Positions 54,712-64,000 of a stretch of DNA of 64,000 bases are shown here, piece by piece. Position 1 is the first letter of the stretch, and each line of letters opens with the position of its first letter. The notes beneath the pieces were generated by a model that searched no databases, was not told the origin of the DNA, and saw only the letters and a list, made by a program, of their open reading frames with translations. The translations under genes and the position numbers were made by a program. Source of the DNA: Rhytidiadelphus loreus (Eukaryota; Streptophyta; Bryopsida; Hypnales; Hylocomiaceae); contig OX344763.1 of the NCBI GenBank assembly GCA_947034895.1, positions 43,647,025 to 43,711,024 of the forward strand, in the 5' to 3' direction.

Positions 54712-55437
54712 GCTTCTATTAATTCCCATGGTGAAAATGTGGTCTTTGGAAAGTGAACTAGTTGGCTTACGGTTTCTAAGACCAACAATAATTATCCAAT
54801 TTTGCAATAAATTTATTGATAAAATCAGAAACTATATAATTATTGCCTTCTGAACTGTATTGCGTATTATTCATTTTCCTTGAGCAGTTATGCAATTATC
54901 TTATTATCAAACTTTTTGAATTTCATTTCAAGAGTAGTAGGCCGGCAGTGAGAATACTTTTTCATTCACTGTGAAAATAATTCATTTGGCTCTCTACAAA
55001 TTGGTTTGTGACTCTTGGTCATACAACATGGGGTTGTTGTTTTTCACATTTTTACTGGGGTTTTTTTGCAAGTGAAAGGAGTGAGGTTCCAACGCACCAA
55101 AGAATGCAACATTTGGATAGCGTATGCAAAGGTTAGGAAGAGTCATTTTTTTTGGTAGATGTTCTAAAATTGTTTCTTCAACATATGTCTGTATATATTG
55201 ATTTTAGAGATGTACCCATAGTGACGATGGCAGTTTTAATTAGGCAAGGTGTGATTTGGGTGTACCTTCTTTAGTTAATATGTTTAAAAGAAGAAGAACT
55301 CCAGTTCAAGTGCGTTCGTGCGTAAGTGAAGAATTCATTTGTTCAAGACTTGACATCAAAGTCCACATGACAAAGCTATGGTAAGGAAGAGAAAGAGAGA
55401 GAATTCTAGAACTATATTTTCTTCTCATCGTAAGGTA
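54712..55437. other. Spacer, nothing recognised
   Basis: AT-rich, no supported gene or repeat. Confidence 0.3.
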
Positions 55438-55570
55438 GGACTATCGTAAACGGTACTAATTTCAGAAATGGTTTCAATGTACCTTGCTCTTGTCATTTTA
55501 AGGCATAAATGACAAGAGCAGGTACATTACAACCATTTTTGAAATTGGCACCATTTATGGTATTCCTACG
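55438..55570. repeat. Near-perfect hairpin of about 130 bp (foldback MITE or small-RNA precursor)
   Basis: GTAGGACTATCGTAAACGG ... GCTCTTGTCATT is followed, after a loop of about 10 bases, by AATGACAAGAGCAGGTACAT ... ATGGTATTCCTAC. Arms are about 60 bases with few mismatches. Most likely a foldback MITE; a young microRNA-like hairpin is an alternative. Confidence 0.7.
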
Positions 55571-56269
55571 GCTTACTTCCAACATCTATTGTCACCTTAC
55601 ATTTATGTAAGGTAGAACTGCCCATCACTGCATAGATTTGCTATCTAGGTACTTTGGAGAAGCTATTTGTCAGCTCCCATATGTTTTAAGAATTCAAAAA
55701 TTTGAGAGAAGTTAATTGCAAAAAAAATGAAGACATTTCAACAAGAAGTGAATTTTTTGTGATTTTTCAAGGCTGAAATGTTAAACTATGAATAGACTCT
55801 TGTTAAAACATGAACAAACCTTTGTTAAAGAGTGGAATGATGTGTCTGCTCCCCCAGTGCATTGCCATCGTGATAAAAGATTGTGGTAATAGATGGGTCA
55901 CTACTGCAATTGGGAATTGGGTGGATGGTGGTATTAGGCAGTTCTACCTTAGGCTTATATTGTAACCAAGTTTGTCCCCAAAATAACTATTTTTGAGTGA
56001 GAGGAAGTTTGCCCATGTCATTTCCATGGCTGCTGCCGTACGCATTCGTGGGTCACCTCATCCTGAATTTTACAGTCTGTATACAAAATTCCGTCAGCTT
56101 TGGGTTGGGTCGAGGAATAGCAAATTAAAGTTGATTTTGACATAAAGTTGAAATACGGTAGACGTGAGACGTGTTTCTGACAGAGACTTTGAACCAGAAT
56201 CCAGCTCTTGAGAAGCTGTAAGTTGTAACTTATTGACAAGCTAGACAACAGCATGCTGAACTCGTCCTA
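55571..56269. other. Spacer, nothing recognised
   Basis: No supported features. Confidence 0.3.
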
Positions 56270-56730
56270 CGAAGTGGGGCCAGGGGGAACTGGACCCCTT
56301 GTGTGTCCCCGAGGGAAAATGCTGAAATTTTTTATATCCGACACATGATAAAATTTTCAAATTTTGAATTCATATTTGCAATCAGAGGCCTCGAATTAGC
56401 AAGGAGGAGGTGAAATAGGTAAATTAATCAAGCATAAAATAGGGGGTCTTTTTTTACCTATCCCCCTAGAATGACTTGGGGGGACAAGTGATGGGGGCAA
56501 TTCCCCCCAACCTGAAATGGGCCTTGTGGGGTGAATTTTGTGTTTTGTGGGGTAATTGTAAAAAAAATCCCCTATTTTGTGTTGTGTTAATTTTATTTTT
56601 CATCTCTCCTAGCTAATCTAGGGGCTTTAATTGCAAATATGAATTCAAATTTTTTCAAATTTTATCATATGTGGAAAATAAAAAATTCTTGTATTTTTCC
56701 AAGGGGTAAATTCACCCTATCATTACAAGA
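56270..56730. repeat. Diverged relative of the GACCCCCTCGCTC MITE family
   Basis: GGGGCCAGGGGGAACTGGACCCC near 56276 and TTCCAAGGGGTAAATTCACCC near 56698 resemble the ends of the MITEs at 51324 and 60965. The centre also has the TGTGGAAAATAAAAAATTC block. The open frame on the minus strand here is not convincing. Confidence 0.45.
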
Positions 56731-57517
56731 ATTTTGAGGCCTGTAAGGGCCATTAAGTTCTAATTTTTGGCACCCCCAAAGTGCAAATACAAAATCCTTT
56801 AAAAAAAATTTAATTGTCAATCTTATGTGTCGGTGATGTGACAGTGTTAGCTTCCAAATAATTTTTTTTTTCTGTAATTGCACCACTACCTTCCCAAACT
56901 CATAGCTTTGTTTAGGCCTAAAAATTTTTCCTAATGAAGGCCCGCTTTGTAGAACGGGTTCAATGTTTGGCAATTAGACATCCCAACTTTGATCAAATTG
57001 TATTTCTAGAACCTTGATAAATTAGTTACGGTTGAGTTTGATGAGAATTGCTAGATGGGTGCTATGAAGGTATGTATACTCATTATGGAGCCTCTCCCCA
57101 ATTGTGTTTTTATCTACACCAGTCCTACATTTCAACCCTTGAAATATTAGAGAGATGTAGATAAGGAAATTATAATAGGCATAATGGTTGTGCCTACCTT
57201 AATACGTATGATATTTTGATAGTAGACAACATATCAACCACAAATATGAAATACGTTCACATATTAAAATGATAATATATGTTTTATTTTCATTTTTTTG
57301 GTCACATTCAAAACATTCAAAAAACTAAAGATAAATTGTTTTCAGAAATTAGTCAACCCATCACTAGCCTACAATAAGGTAAATTGGCCTAAGGCTAGCA
57401 AAAAGCCCATGACAAATACTTGGGAAATGATCCATTACAATCTTATATCTACCCGCAACAAACTTTTTCAATAAATGAGATTAGGGCTACATGAGGTTGA
57501 GTTAGAGGTCATAATCA
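56731..57517. other. Spacer, nothing recognised
   Basis: AT-rich sequence with no supported gene or repeat. Confidence 0.3.
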
Positions 57518-57727
57518 CACTATAAGAGAAAGCGGTGTTTTAAGTATAGTCCTAGAGATAAGATATTAAGTAATGACCTTTATGTAGATTTCTAGTAAAA
57601 ATTTATTGGAAAGACGTGTACTTTCAGTAAATTTTTACTATAAATCTACATAAAAGTCATTACTTAATATCTTATCTCTAGGACTATACTTAAAAACACA
57701 CTTAAAACACCCCTTTCTCTTATAGTG
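57518..57727. mobile_element. CACTA-type foldback MITE, 210 bp
   Basis: Ends CACTATAAGAGAAAG...CTTTCTCTTATAGTG, flanked by the triplet TCA on both sides (57515-57517, 57728-57730). Arms of about 90 bases include AGTATAGTCCTAGAGATAAG. Same family as 61350-61571. Confidence 0.85.
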
Positions 57728-59514
57728 TCAATGTCTTAGATGATAGTGATGGAGTGATTAGGGACTCCAATATTAACCTTCACCTTTTGAGTGTAAATTC
57801 ATCACAAAAAGTGACTTTTTTTAGGCCAATGTTAATCAAGAAATTAGAGAAAAATGATTCACTTTAGGTACATCTAGTCACATAAGTGCAATAAAAAAAA
57901 AAGATTAACTTCAATTTGAGAGACCAATATGAATGAAGCGTTTGTTGGGAATGGATAAACCATCTAAGCTTCATAGACCTAGGGCAACTACAATCACTAC
58001 TATGCAATTGGCTCAAGAAATCTTCACTACCCATTTTAATTCAATTAGTGTGAGGCAAACTTATTGTTTTATATTGCATCTTTCTACTAGAAATTGTTTT
58101 ATTTTTATTTGTTTACTAGCATTTGGAAGAAGGGCAAGTGGGCTTGTCTTCTTTGCCTTGGAAACATCAAAATTTTGGAAATGAATATGGTTCTAGTAGA
58201 AAACACAATATAAAACAACCAATGCGTCTCACACAATTGAATTAACTTGAGTAGTAGAGCAAAGTGTCTTAGGGCAAGTTTCCCCTATCATTTATTTTAG
58301 TTAAAAGAAACTATCACAAGATTGATGAAGCTATTTACACTCATAGTCATGTATAAAACATGAAAATATAGGATGAAATTTCATTTATCTATCTACAAGT
58401 ATATACATTCATCTCAAATAAGGATATCACTCCAATGCAATTTAACAATTTCATTATTGTGAAGGAAAAATCTATCATTGGATATTTCTTAAAATCTTTT
58501 TGGTATTGCATTTGAGGAAATTTTTACTCAAAGAAGAATCCTCAATCTTAGCTCACCAAATCATAGAACTAACTTTATTTCACTAATTACTTTCTTTAAT
58601 AAGATCAGCTTAGAAAAAATTCATCTTGTATGATAGTCAAATAGAGTCTCCCTTCTAATAGAGGTATGTAGTCTTGGCATCACTCATTCTCGACTTTTAG
58701 GACTTGGTATGGGACTTAAGATGAACGAACTCTTAATTTATGCCAACCATTTAAAAATAGATTGGAGTTCTTTCTCACTCTCTTCTAATTTTGACACAAA
58801 ATATTAATGCAATAGTTTGTGGTGCCCCATGACTTCTTTTCTACTAGTGTGTGGCATTGTTCATAACATTAATGTACATCAATGTTTGTTGGTGAGATAT
58901 GATTGTGCTCATTGCAACCTTTTTGAGTGGTTTTGATGTTCAAGTCAAGCCAATTCTTTAGTACGTATTTTTAGACTTTAAAGTCTTTTAGATATTCATA
59001 AATAATTTGTAAATCACTTTTTATAATATCTATGGAACTTGTAGGTATGTGATCACATTTAAGTTATTACCTTTATTAGGAAGGTTGTTGAACCTTTTGC
59101 ATCAATTGTTTTATTAGTGTGAATTTCAATTTGCCCTCTAAAGAAACATTTCTATATCTTCATACCAATAGTCAATTTCCATGTCTAAACTTATGTAGAT
59201 TACAATGTTATGGCATGTGAAGCTAAAAGGACTTTACTTATGGTCTCATCTAACATGGTCAACAAGATTAAACTTTCTTTTGTATAAATATTTCACCTTT
59301 TGAGTGAAATATTTGTACTACAAATAGTTTTTGGTTGAACATTTTTTTAGTACTAAATCATGTTACATAGTTAGTTATATACTTGCCAAACTTCATAAGC
59401 AATAGAGAAGTTTAGCACATGCTACCTGAGTTGCCTACTTTGCATGAAGAGCTTAATGTGACTTTAAGAAATTGATTGGTAAAAAATCATGTTTTGATAA
59501 TGTTTTGATAACAT
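57728..59514. other. AT-rich spacer, nothing recognised
   Basis: No gene, RNA or clear repeat. The 83-codon frame at 57933 has no recognisable content. Confidence 0.3.
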
Positions 59515-59772
59515 ATTGATACAAGTGGGGAGTGCTAGCATGTGAGCATAGAAGCTATGAGCCTATGAGCATAGGTGTCTATAGTATAGACACCTTTTAT
59601 AGTTATAAGTGTCAATATTATAGGTACCTATGTTATAAACTCTTTCGGTATCATAGTGTACGTATGTTATAGCTACATATGTTATAATCACCTTCAAATG
59701 ACTGTAGGTACATACCTACAACTAGGTTCAATGCTTGTAAGCTCATGACTCTGTGCTCACCCACTAGTATCA
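59515..59772. repeat. Hairpin-forming MITE candidate, about 258 bp
   Basis: GATACAAGTGGGGAGTGCTAG at the left is inverted at the right as CTGTGCTCACCCACTAGTATC, with GTGAGCATAGA/TCTGTGCTCAC inside. Short palindromes (AGGTGTCTATAGTATAGACA) and GGTACCTATGTTATA-type repeats fill the centre. Family unknown. Confidence 0.5.
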
Positions 59773-60956
59773 TTGCATACAAGCTCACGTCTTGTGTCAA
59801 ATGTTCAAAAACATTCATTACAAAATGACTTTATAGAGACCTTCCAAAAATTCCCATTTTGCCATTTCAAGATCAATTATTCTTTAGAAGTTAAATGAAT
59901 ATGAATTGAAAAGTAACTATTTTGCAAAATGTAATAATATACCACAATGGCTACATACACACTATGCCAATTTTCCATTGGTAGATTTCAAATATATTTT
60001 TTATAGTATTCAAAATTTCTATGAATGTTATTTTTTCAACAATTAATCCTACACAGACAAAAGTCACGTATTTCAAAATTCACATCATTTCACTAAGGCA
60101 CTATCAATTGTGGGTACATATTGTGAACTTTGTTTTGAATGTCTTGTCACCTTACAAATGAGTAGTGTATCCTCCATTGTCCAGAATGTTAATTTACTCT
60201 ATGTAAGTTAAAAATAATATAAATTACTTTAAAACAATAGTGAAACTAACACAAATTTATATTTTGGCCTATATCTTGCCTCATGTACTATTGATATAAA
60301 GTAACTACATACACCTAGATGCATCCAGGTAAGCAATTGAGCATTATTGCTATTATTAAATTGTTTTTTTTCCTCTTGGAACTTATTTGAAAGTGAAAAA
60401 AAACATTATTTTTGATAAAAATGTAAATCAAGGTGTTTGAAAACTATGGTCCATTAGTTTCTAAACAAAAACTTTGTGCATTCTAGTGCACTCAATGTGC
60501 ACTTTGGTCAATTTTGATTGAATTCTAATTTTCAAACCATTTTTTAAAATGTTTAGTATTGTATTACTACAAAAATTTTAGGACCAACTTTGAGTCTTGT
60601 ATATAAATGAAGAGAAGATTGAAGTTTTAATTTTCCAAAACAAATTATCTTGAATACATGAAATTTTGAAATCTCTCATTTACCCCTAAAGGACTCCAAC
60701 TAAAGAAGTTGTTAAACAACCAATTGAAAATTTAGTTAGGCTCTTATAAAGTCAATTTTGAATGGATCTTTATGAGATTTTGACACAAGGTGTGGCAAGA
60801 ATATATGTACACATGTATTTCCTTGGTGAGAATATAATTTTATTTGATTGGATGATTGGATTAAAAGTTATAATGTCCAATGTTTTTTGGGCAAATCAAG
60901 CAACTTCAGGCATTATTTGCAAAATTCCTCCTCAACCTCCAAATTTTGTTGGGTAT
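59773..60956. other. AT-rich spacer, nothing recognised
   Basis: No supported features. TTTACCCCTAAAGGACTCC near 60679 resembles the end of the TTAA-flanked family and may be a relic. Confidence 0.35.
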
Positions 60957-60964
60957 ATAACTAG

Positions 60965-61189
60965 GATCGAGGTGGATTGACCCCCTCGCTCGGCCTTACA
61001 AGGTGTGCATGTAAAAAAAAGCCCCCTATTTTGGGCCATTCTATGGTATACTCTTGACCTCTCTTAACTAATTTGGGGTCTTTGATCGCAAAAATGAATT
61101 AAAAATTTGCAAAATAATTAATGTGTGGAAAATAAATAATTCCAGGGTTTGCCCACAGGGCCGAGCAAAGGGGTCAATCTACCCCGCCC
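60965..61189. mobile_element. hAT-type MITE, copy B, 225 bp, 8-bp duplication
   Basis: GGTGGATTGACCCCCTCGCTC at the left is inverted as GCAAAGGGGTCAATCTACCCC at the right. ATAACTAG flanks it on both sides (60957-60964, 61190-61197). The 8-base duplication points to hAT mobilisation. The ends differ from those of the four-gene elements, so another hAT transposase must have moved it. Confidence 0.78.
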
Positions 61190-61349
61190 ATAACTAGTAG
61201 GATAGAACTATATTAATAAACATGTGCAAAGTAAAATCTCACTCTAGGAAGTCCCAAGCCTGTTGATTCTACCAAGTAAGGACCAAAAAATATTCTTCTA
61301 ACTTCTAATGATATAATTTTTTGATCTACTTAGTCAAAGTTTTTGAAAT

Positions 61350-61571
61350 CACTACAAGAAAAATGTGTGTTTTAAGTGAGTTTTTAAGTATATTCCTAGA
61401 GATAAGATTATAAGTAATGACCTTTATGGAGATTTTTAATAAAATTTTACTAAAAACACATGTATTTCTAGCAAATTTTTATTGAAAATCTCCATAAAGG
61501 TCATTACTGATAATCTTATCTCTAGGAATATACTTAAAAACTCACTTAAAACACACATTTTTCTTGTAGTG
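61350..61571. mobile_element. CACTA-type foldback MITE, 222 bp
   Basis: Ends CACTACAAGAAAAATGTGTG and its inverse (CACACATTTTTCTTGTAGTG), with AAT on both sides (61347-61349, 61572-61574). The long hairpin arms share TTCCTAGAGATAAGATTA and AATGACCTTTATGGAGAT-type segments with 57518-57727. Confidence 0.87.
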
Positions 61572-62479
61572 AATGTTTTCTACATACTTCTATGGCAATG
61601 TAGTACGTAGAACTTTGCACAATTGAATTTTTTTTTAGATTCAATTTTTTCTCATTGCCTTAAAAAGTGTATGTTTTGACAATTTATGCCTAAAGTATGC
61701 CCTTGTCTTTTAGTGGTTAATAATACTACCAACAAACAACCATAACACTTTGAGATTTAAATAAAATTCCATTTTGAATTTTATATTTGAATTTTCATTA
61801 CAAATCCCACCAAAAGATTTGAACTCTAAACCACACTTAAAAACCAAATCATCCAAAAAAATTAATTTAGAGATATAATGATTCATCTCTTAAAAATATC
61901 AATATAAAATTTTCATTTTCAATTTTCTTTGTCATTTTATGAATTTTTGAGTGTGCATCAAGCAGTTTGACAAAGCATTGGTCATTTACAAAGGGTTCAT
62001 TTAAACTATTACAAAATTCATTTATTTTTCAAATTTTCAAATTTTTTTCATGTAAATGATAAGATTCTCTCTCTATATATCAATAAATTTTTTTTTTTGC
62101 AAAATGGTAAGTCACTATTTAATGGTTGATGATTTGGAAATTTGGAAATCCTAAGTAATAATGAAAAGTAATGCATTGCAACAAACTCTTGCACCCATTA
62201 ACAAATAGATACTTACCCCCTTAAGAACTAGGGGATAGTCCAAATTCCCAAAATTGTGAAGATGTATTATAAGATGCAACTTAGAATAATAATCTCATGA
62301 TGAGTTACAAACAATGCTTGTAAAAGAGCCAATCATTCCCCCCCATATCTTTGGACAAGTTGCAAGGGAATGAATTTTGAAAGACCTACTCTCACGGGTA
62401 TTGGGTGCCTATGAACAGAAATCTTTGAAAATTCATAAGTAATTCAATAATGCTTCAAAAAATATGAAACCACATGTGT
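61572..62479. other. AT-rich spacer, nothing recognised
   Basis: No supported features. Confidence 0.3.
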
Positions 62480-62693
62480 TACATGCCCCATCTGTTTCTC
62501 TTCGTCTGAAAAACGAGCTACCAGTCTTCGCATCTGCGGAACGGAAGCCCCCTGAACCCTAAAATCGCTGCTTTTCGAGCAGCCTCGTCGACCTTAATTA
62601 GATCCGCAGAGAGGAGATCCTGAGTGAGTCAGTAAGCTCTTCATTCAATGGGCGGTTTCTGCCCCTACCTTACAACATTGAATGCCTTTGCAA
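62480..62693 (+). other. Possible first exon of a gene continuing to the right (weak)
   Basis: Base composition rises in GC here and a short coding start is possible: the ATG at 62648 reads MGGFCPYLTTLNAFA up to a strong donor CAA^GTAAGTT at 62694. The preceding leader includes CCCTGAACCCTAAAATCGC. I found no matching second exon before the window ends, so this may be a coincidence. Confidence 0.2.
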
Positions 62694-62700
62694 GTAAGTT

Positions 62701-64000
62701 ATCCCCCGGCCACTGCGCAGGACAACAATCAGTTGAGTGTCCGTAGCTGAGCTGCAGCTAGTCAGTCCAGTCCTGCTGGTTGTCAAGTTGCCAGACCCTC
62801 CAGATCAGAAAGGCTGATTCTACCTTACCAGAAAACAATAAGTTGGATTGCAAACTGAAGCACTGACTCAGTCCCTGCCTTGGTTCCATCCCCACTTCCC
62901 CATTGACAAAGATTTTCTGATTTCGCCCTTCCCATTCCGGCCTGACGTGCACGGAGGGTCACATGGTTGCCTGGCTGCCAAGGCCGGTCACACGGATGGA
63001 TCGGAGCAGCTTTCAGATCAAGGACGACGTTCACAATTGGGCTGGAAGTTATGGTTCAAATGATTATGCCCCGCTTTGATGCACCGGCACCCCTCCTTGC
63101 TTGCGTTGGGACTGTCTGCGCGCCTGCCTGCCTGCTGTTAGTAAGGTAGACGGAAGTTTCTGCAAGTTGGTATCAGAAGGGAAAAAGCCAAAAGCAGAAG
63201 ACAATTAACACATACAAAGAAAGAAAAAGAAAGGAAGGAAGGAAGTTTCTGCCGCAGGCGTGCGCTCATGAATTTGGCATGGGTCGCTTCACTTTTCTTG
63301 CGCCATCACTGTAACACATTCTATGTGTGTACTCTTCCAATGAGTAAAAACGGACAGGGATCAGAGGATTCAATTCCAGAGCAACCCTGGAATCAGCTGA
63401 GACACAAATTAAGCTGTGGTAATGGAGTTGGGTGCCCAAGACCTCCTTTCTACTAGACTAGTAGATATGATGACTTCACTTTGGTAATGTGCATCACCTG
63501 GTTGTTGGCACAATTTTGAAATCTATGGATCATGTCAAGAACAAGTGCTGCTTCAGGACCAACATTGGAGTTGTCTAACCACTAACGGAAACCATGTCCG
63601 CTTCCTGCCAAAGGAATCCATTTAACGAAGCTGGAATTGATCACTAAATAATAACCAGTTCCACTAATAATGAGTTCCAACTTCCAACCAAGTTGGGTGG
63701 ACTCCTTTGCTGAAATAGGACCAAATTTGCAGTTGCTACCAACCATAAACCGGAACACAATTTGGAGAGGGTTATAGAAAACATAAGCGTAAAGTCTGAC
63801 ACAAAAATTGGAATATAAACTGATGAATTTGGAGAGAGAAGTTGGTTTCTGAATTTATGCATTGATGCTATCGAAGAGAACTACTGGCAGCCATGGTTGT
63901 GAATTGCAAAAAACGTGCGGTGTAAGTGCATTCTCCGATATGTGTCTGTGTCCAATTTGCTGATCATGCAAGTCCTGAATTTAATTTTAATTTTTGGACG
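62701..64000. other. Mixed-composition region, no gene established
   Basis: Several frames of 60-70 codons exist on both strands but none has recognisable content or support from splice sites. AAGGAAGGAAGGAAG-type simple sequence occurs near 63232-63246. It may be promoter or intron sequence of a gene to the right. Confidence 0.3.

Noticed and set aside
1..64000. tRNA, rRNA or organellar insertions
   Set aside because: I saw no cloverleaf with conserved tRNA boxes and no recognisable rRNA or chloroplast/mitochondrial sequence by eye; a dedicated scan was not possible.

Overview
The window looks like nuclear DNA of a land plant. It is AT-rich with very GC-rich islands, the one ordinary gene has plant-type GT-AG introns, AAACCCTAA telo-box runs occur, and plant DNA transposons (hAT, CACTA, Stowaway-like) are packed and nested in one another. 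I cannot name the species. A seed-free lineage is possible but is only a guess.

Layout, 1-36.8 kb: three levels of nested mobile DNA. The oldest layer is a retroelement-like unit (R2) on the minus strand whose single long ORF is cut in two, at 1-560 and 35291-36282. Inside it sits a hAT element of 34.7 kb (561-35290; 8-bp duplication GCTTCCCG). That element's own transposase gene is split by a second hAT element of 14,621 bp (2527-17147; perfect 8-bp duplication TTTGCGTT). A second copy of the R family (R1, about 22218-25969) splits the outer element's RING-protein gene.

The central discovery candidate is this hAT family. Both copies carry the same four genes: (1) a BED/DUF659/hATC transposase with an unusual acidic C-terminal extension of about 430 residues; (2) a protein of about 1,100 residues with an N-terminal CKKY-type domain, a coiled coil and a C3H2C3 RING-H2 finger; (3) a divergent protein kinase that keeps its catalytic residues; (4) a smaller protein with the same CKKY-type domain followed by a match to the ubiquitin-interacting motif (UIM). 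Arrays of CCGTCCG-like repeats lie at both ends of each element and also upstream of each cargo gene, around conserved TATA boxes. The transposase or a cargo protein could therefore bind termini and promoters alike. The younger inner copy has one in-frame stop in each of three genes. The outer copy is clearly decayed.

Layout, 36.8-46 kb: a spliced remnant of a methyltransferase-like gene, a minisatellite, a long direct repeat, a third fragment of the hAT family, a CACTA element of about 2.1 kb and a Stowaway-like element. At 46.6-48.3 kb is the only conventional gene, a short-chain dehydrogenase/reductase on the minus strand with three recognisable exons and complete active-site motifs.

Layout, 49.8-64 kb: no convincing gene. 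It holds three copies of a roughly 0.94-kb element flanked by TTAA (piggyBac-like target), a second TTAA-flanked family nested in one of them, CACTA-type foldback MITEs, hAT-type MITEs, other hairpins and AT-rich spacer.
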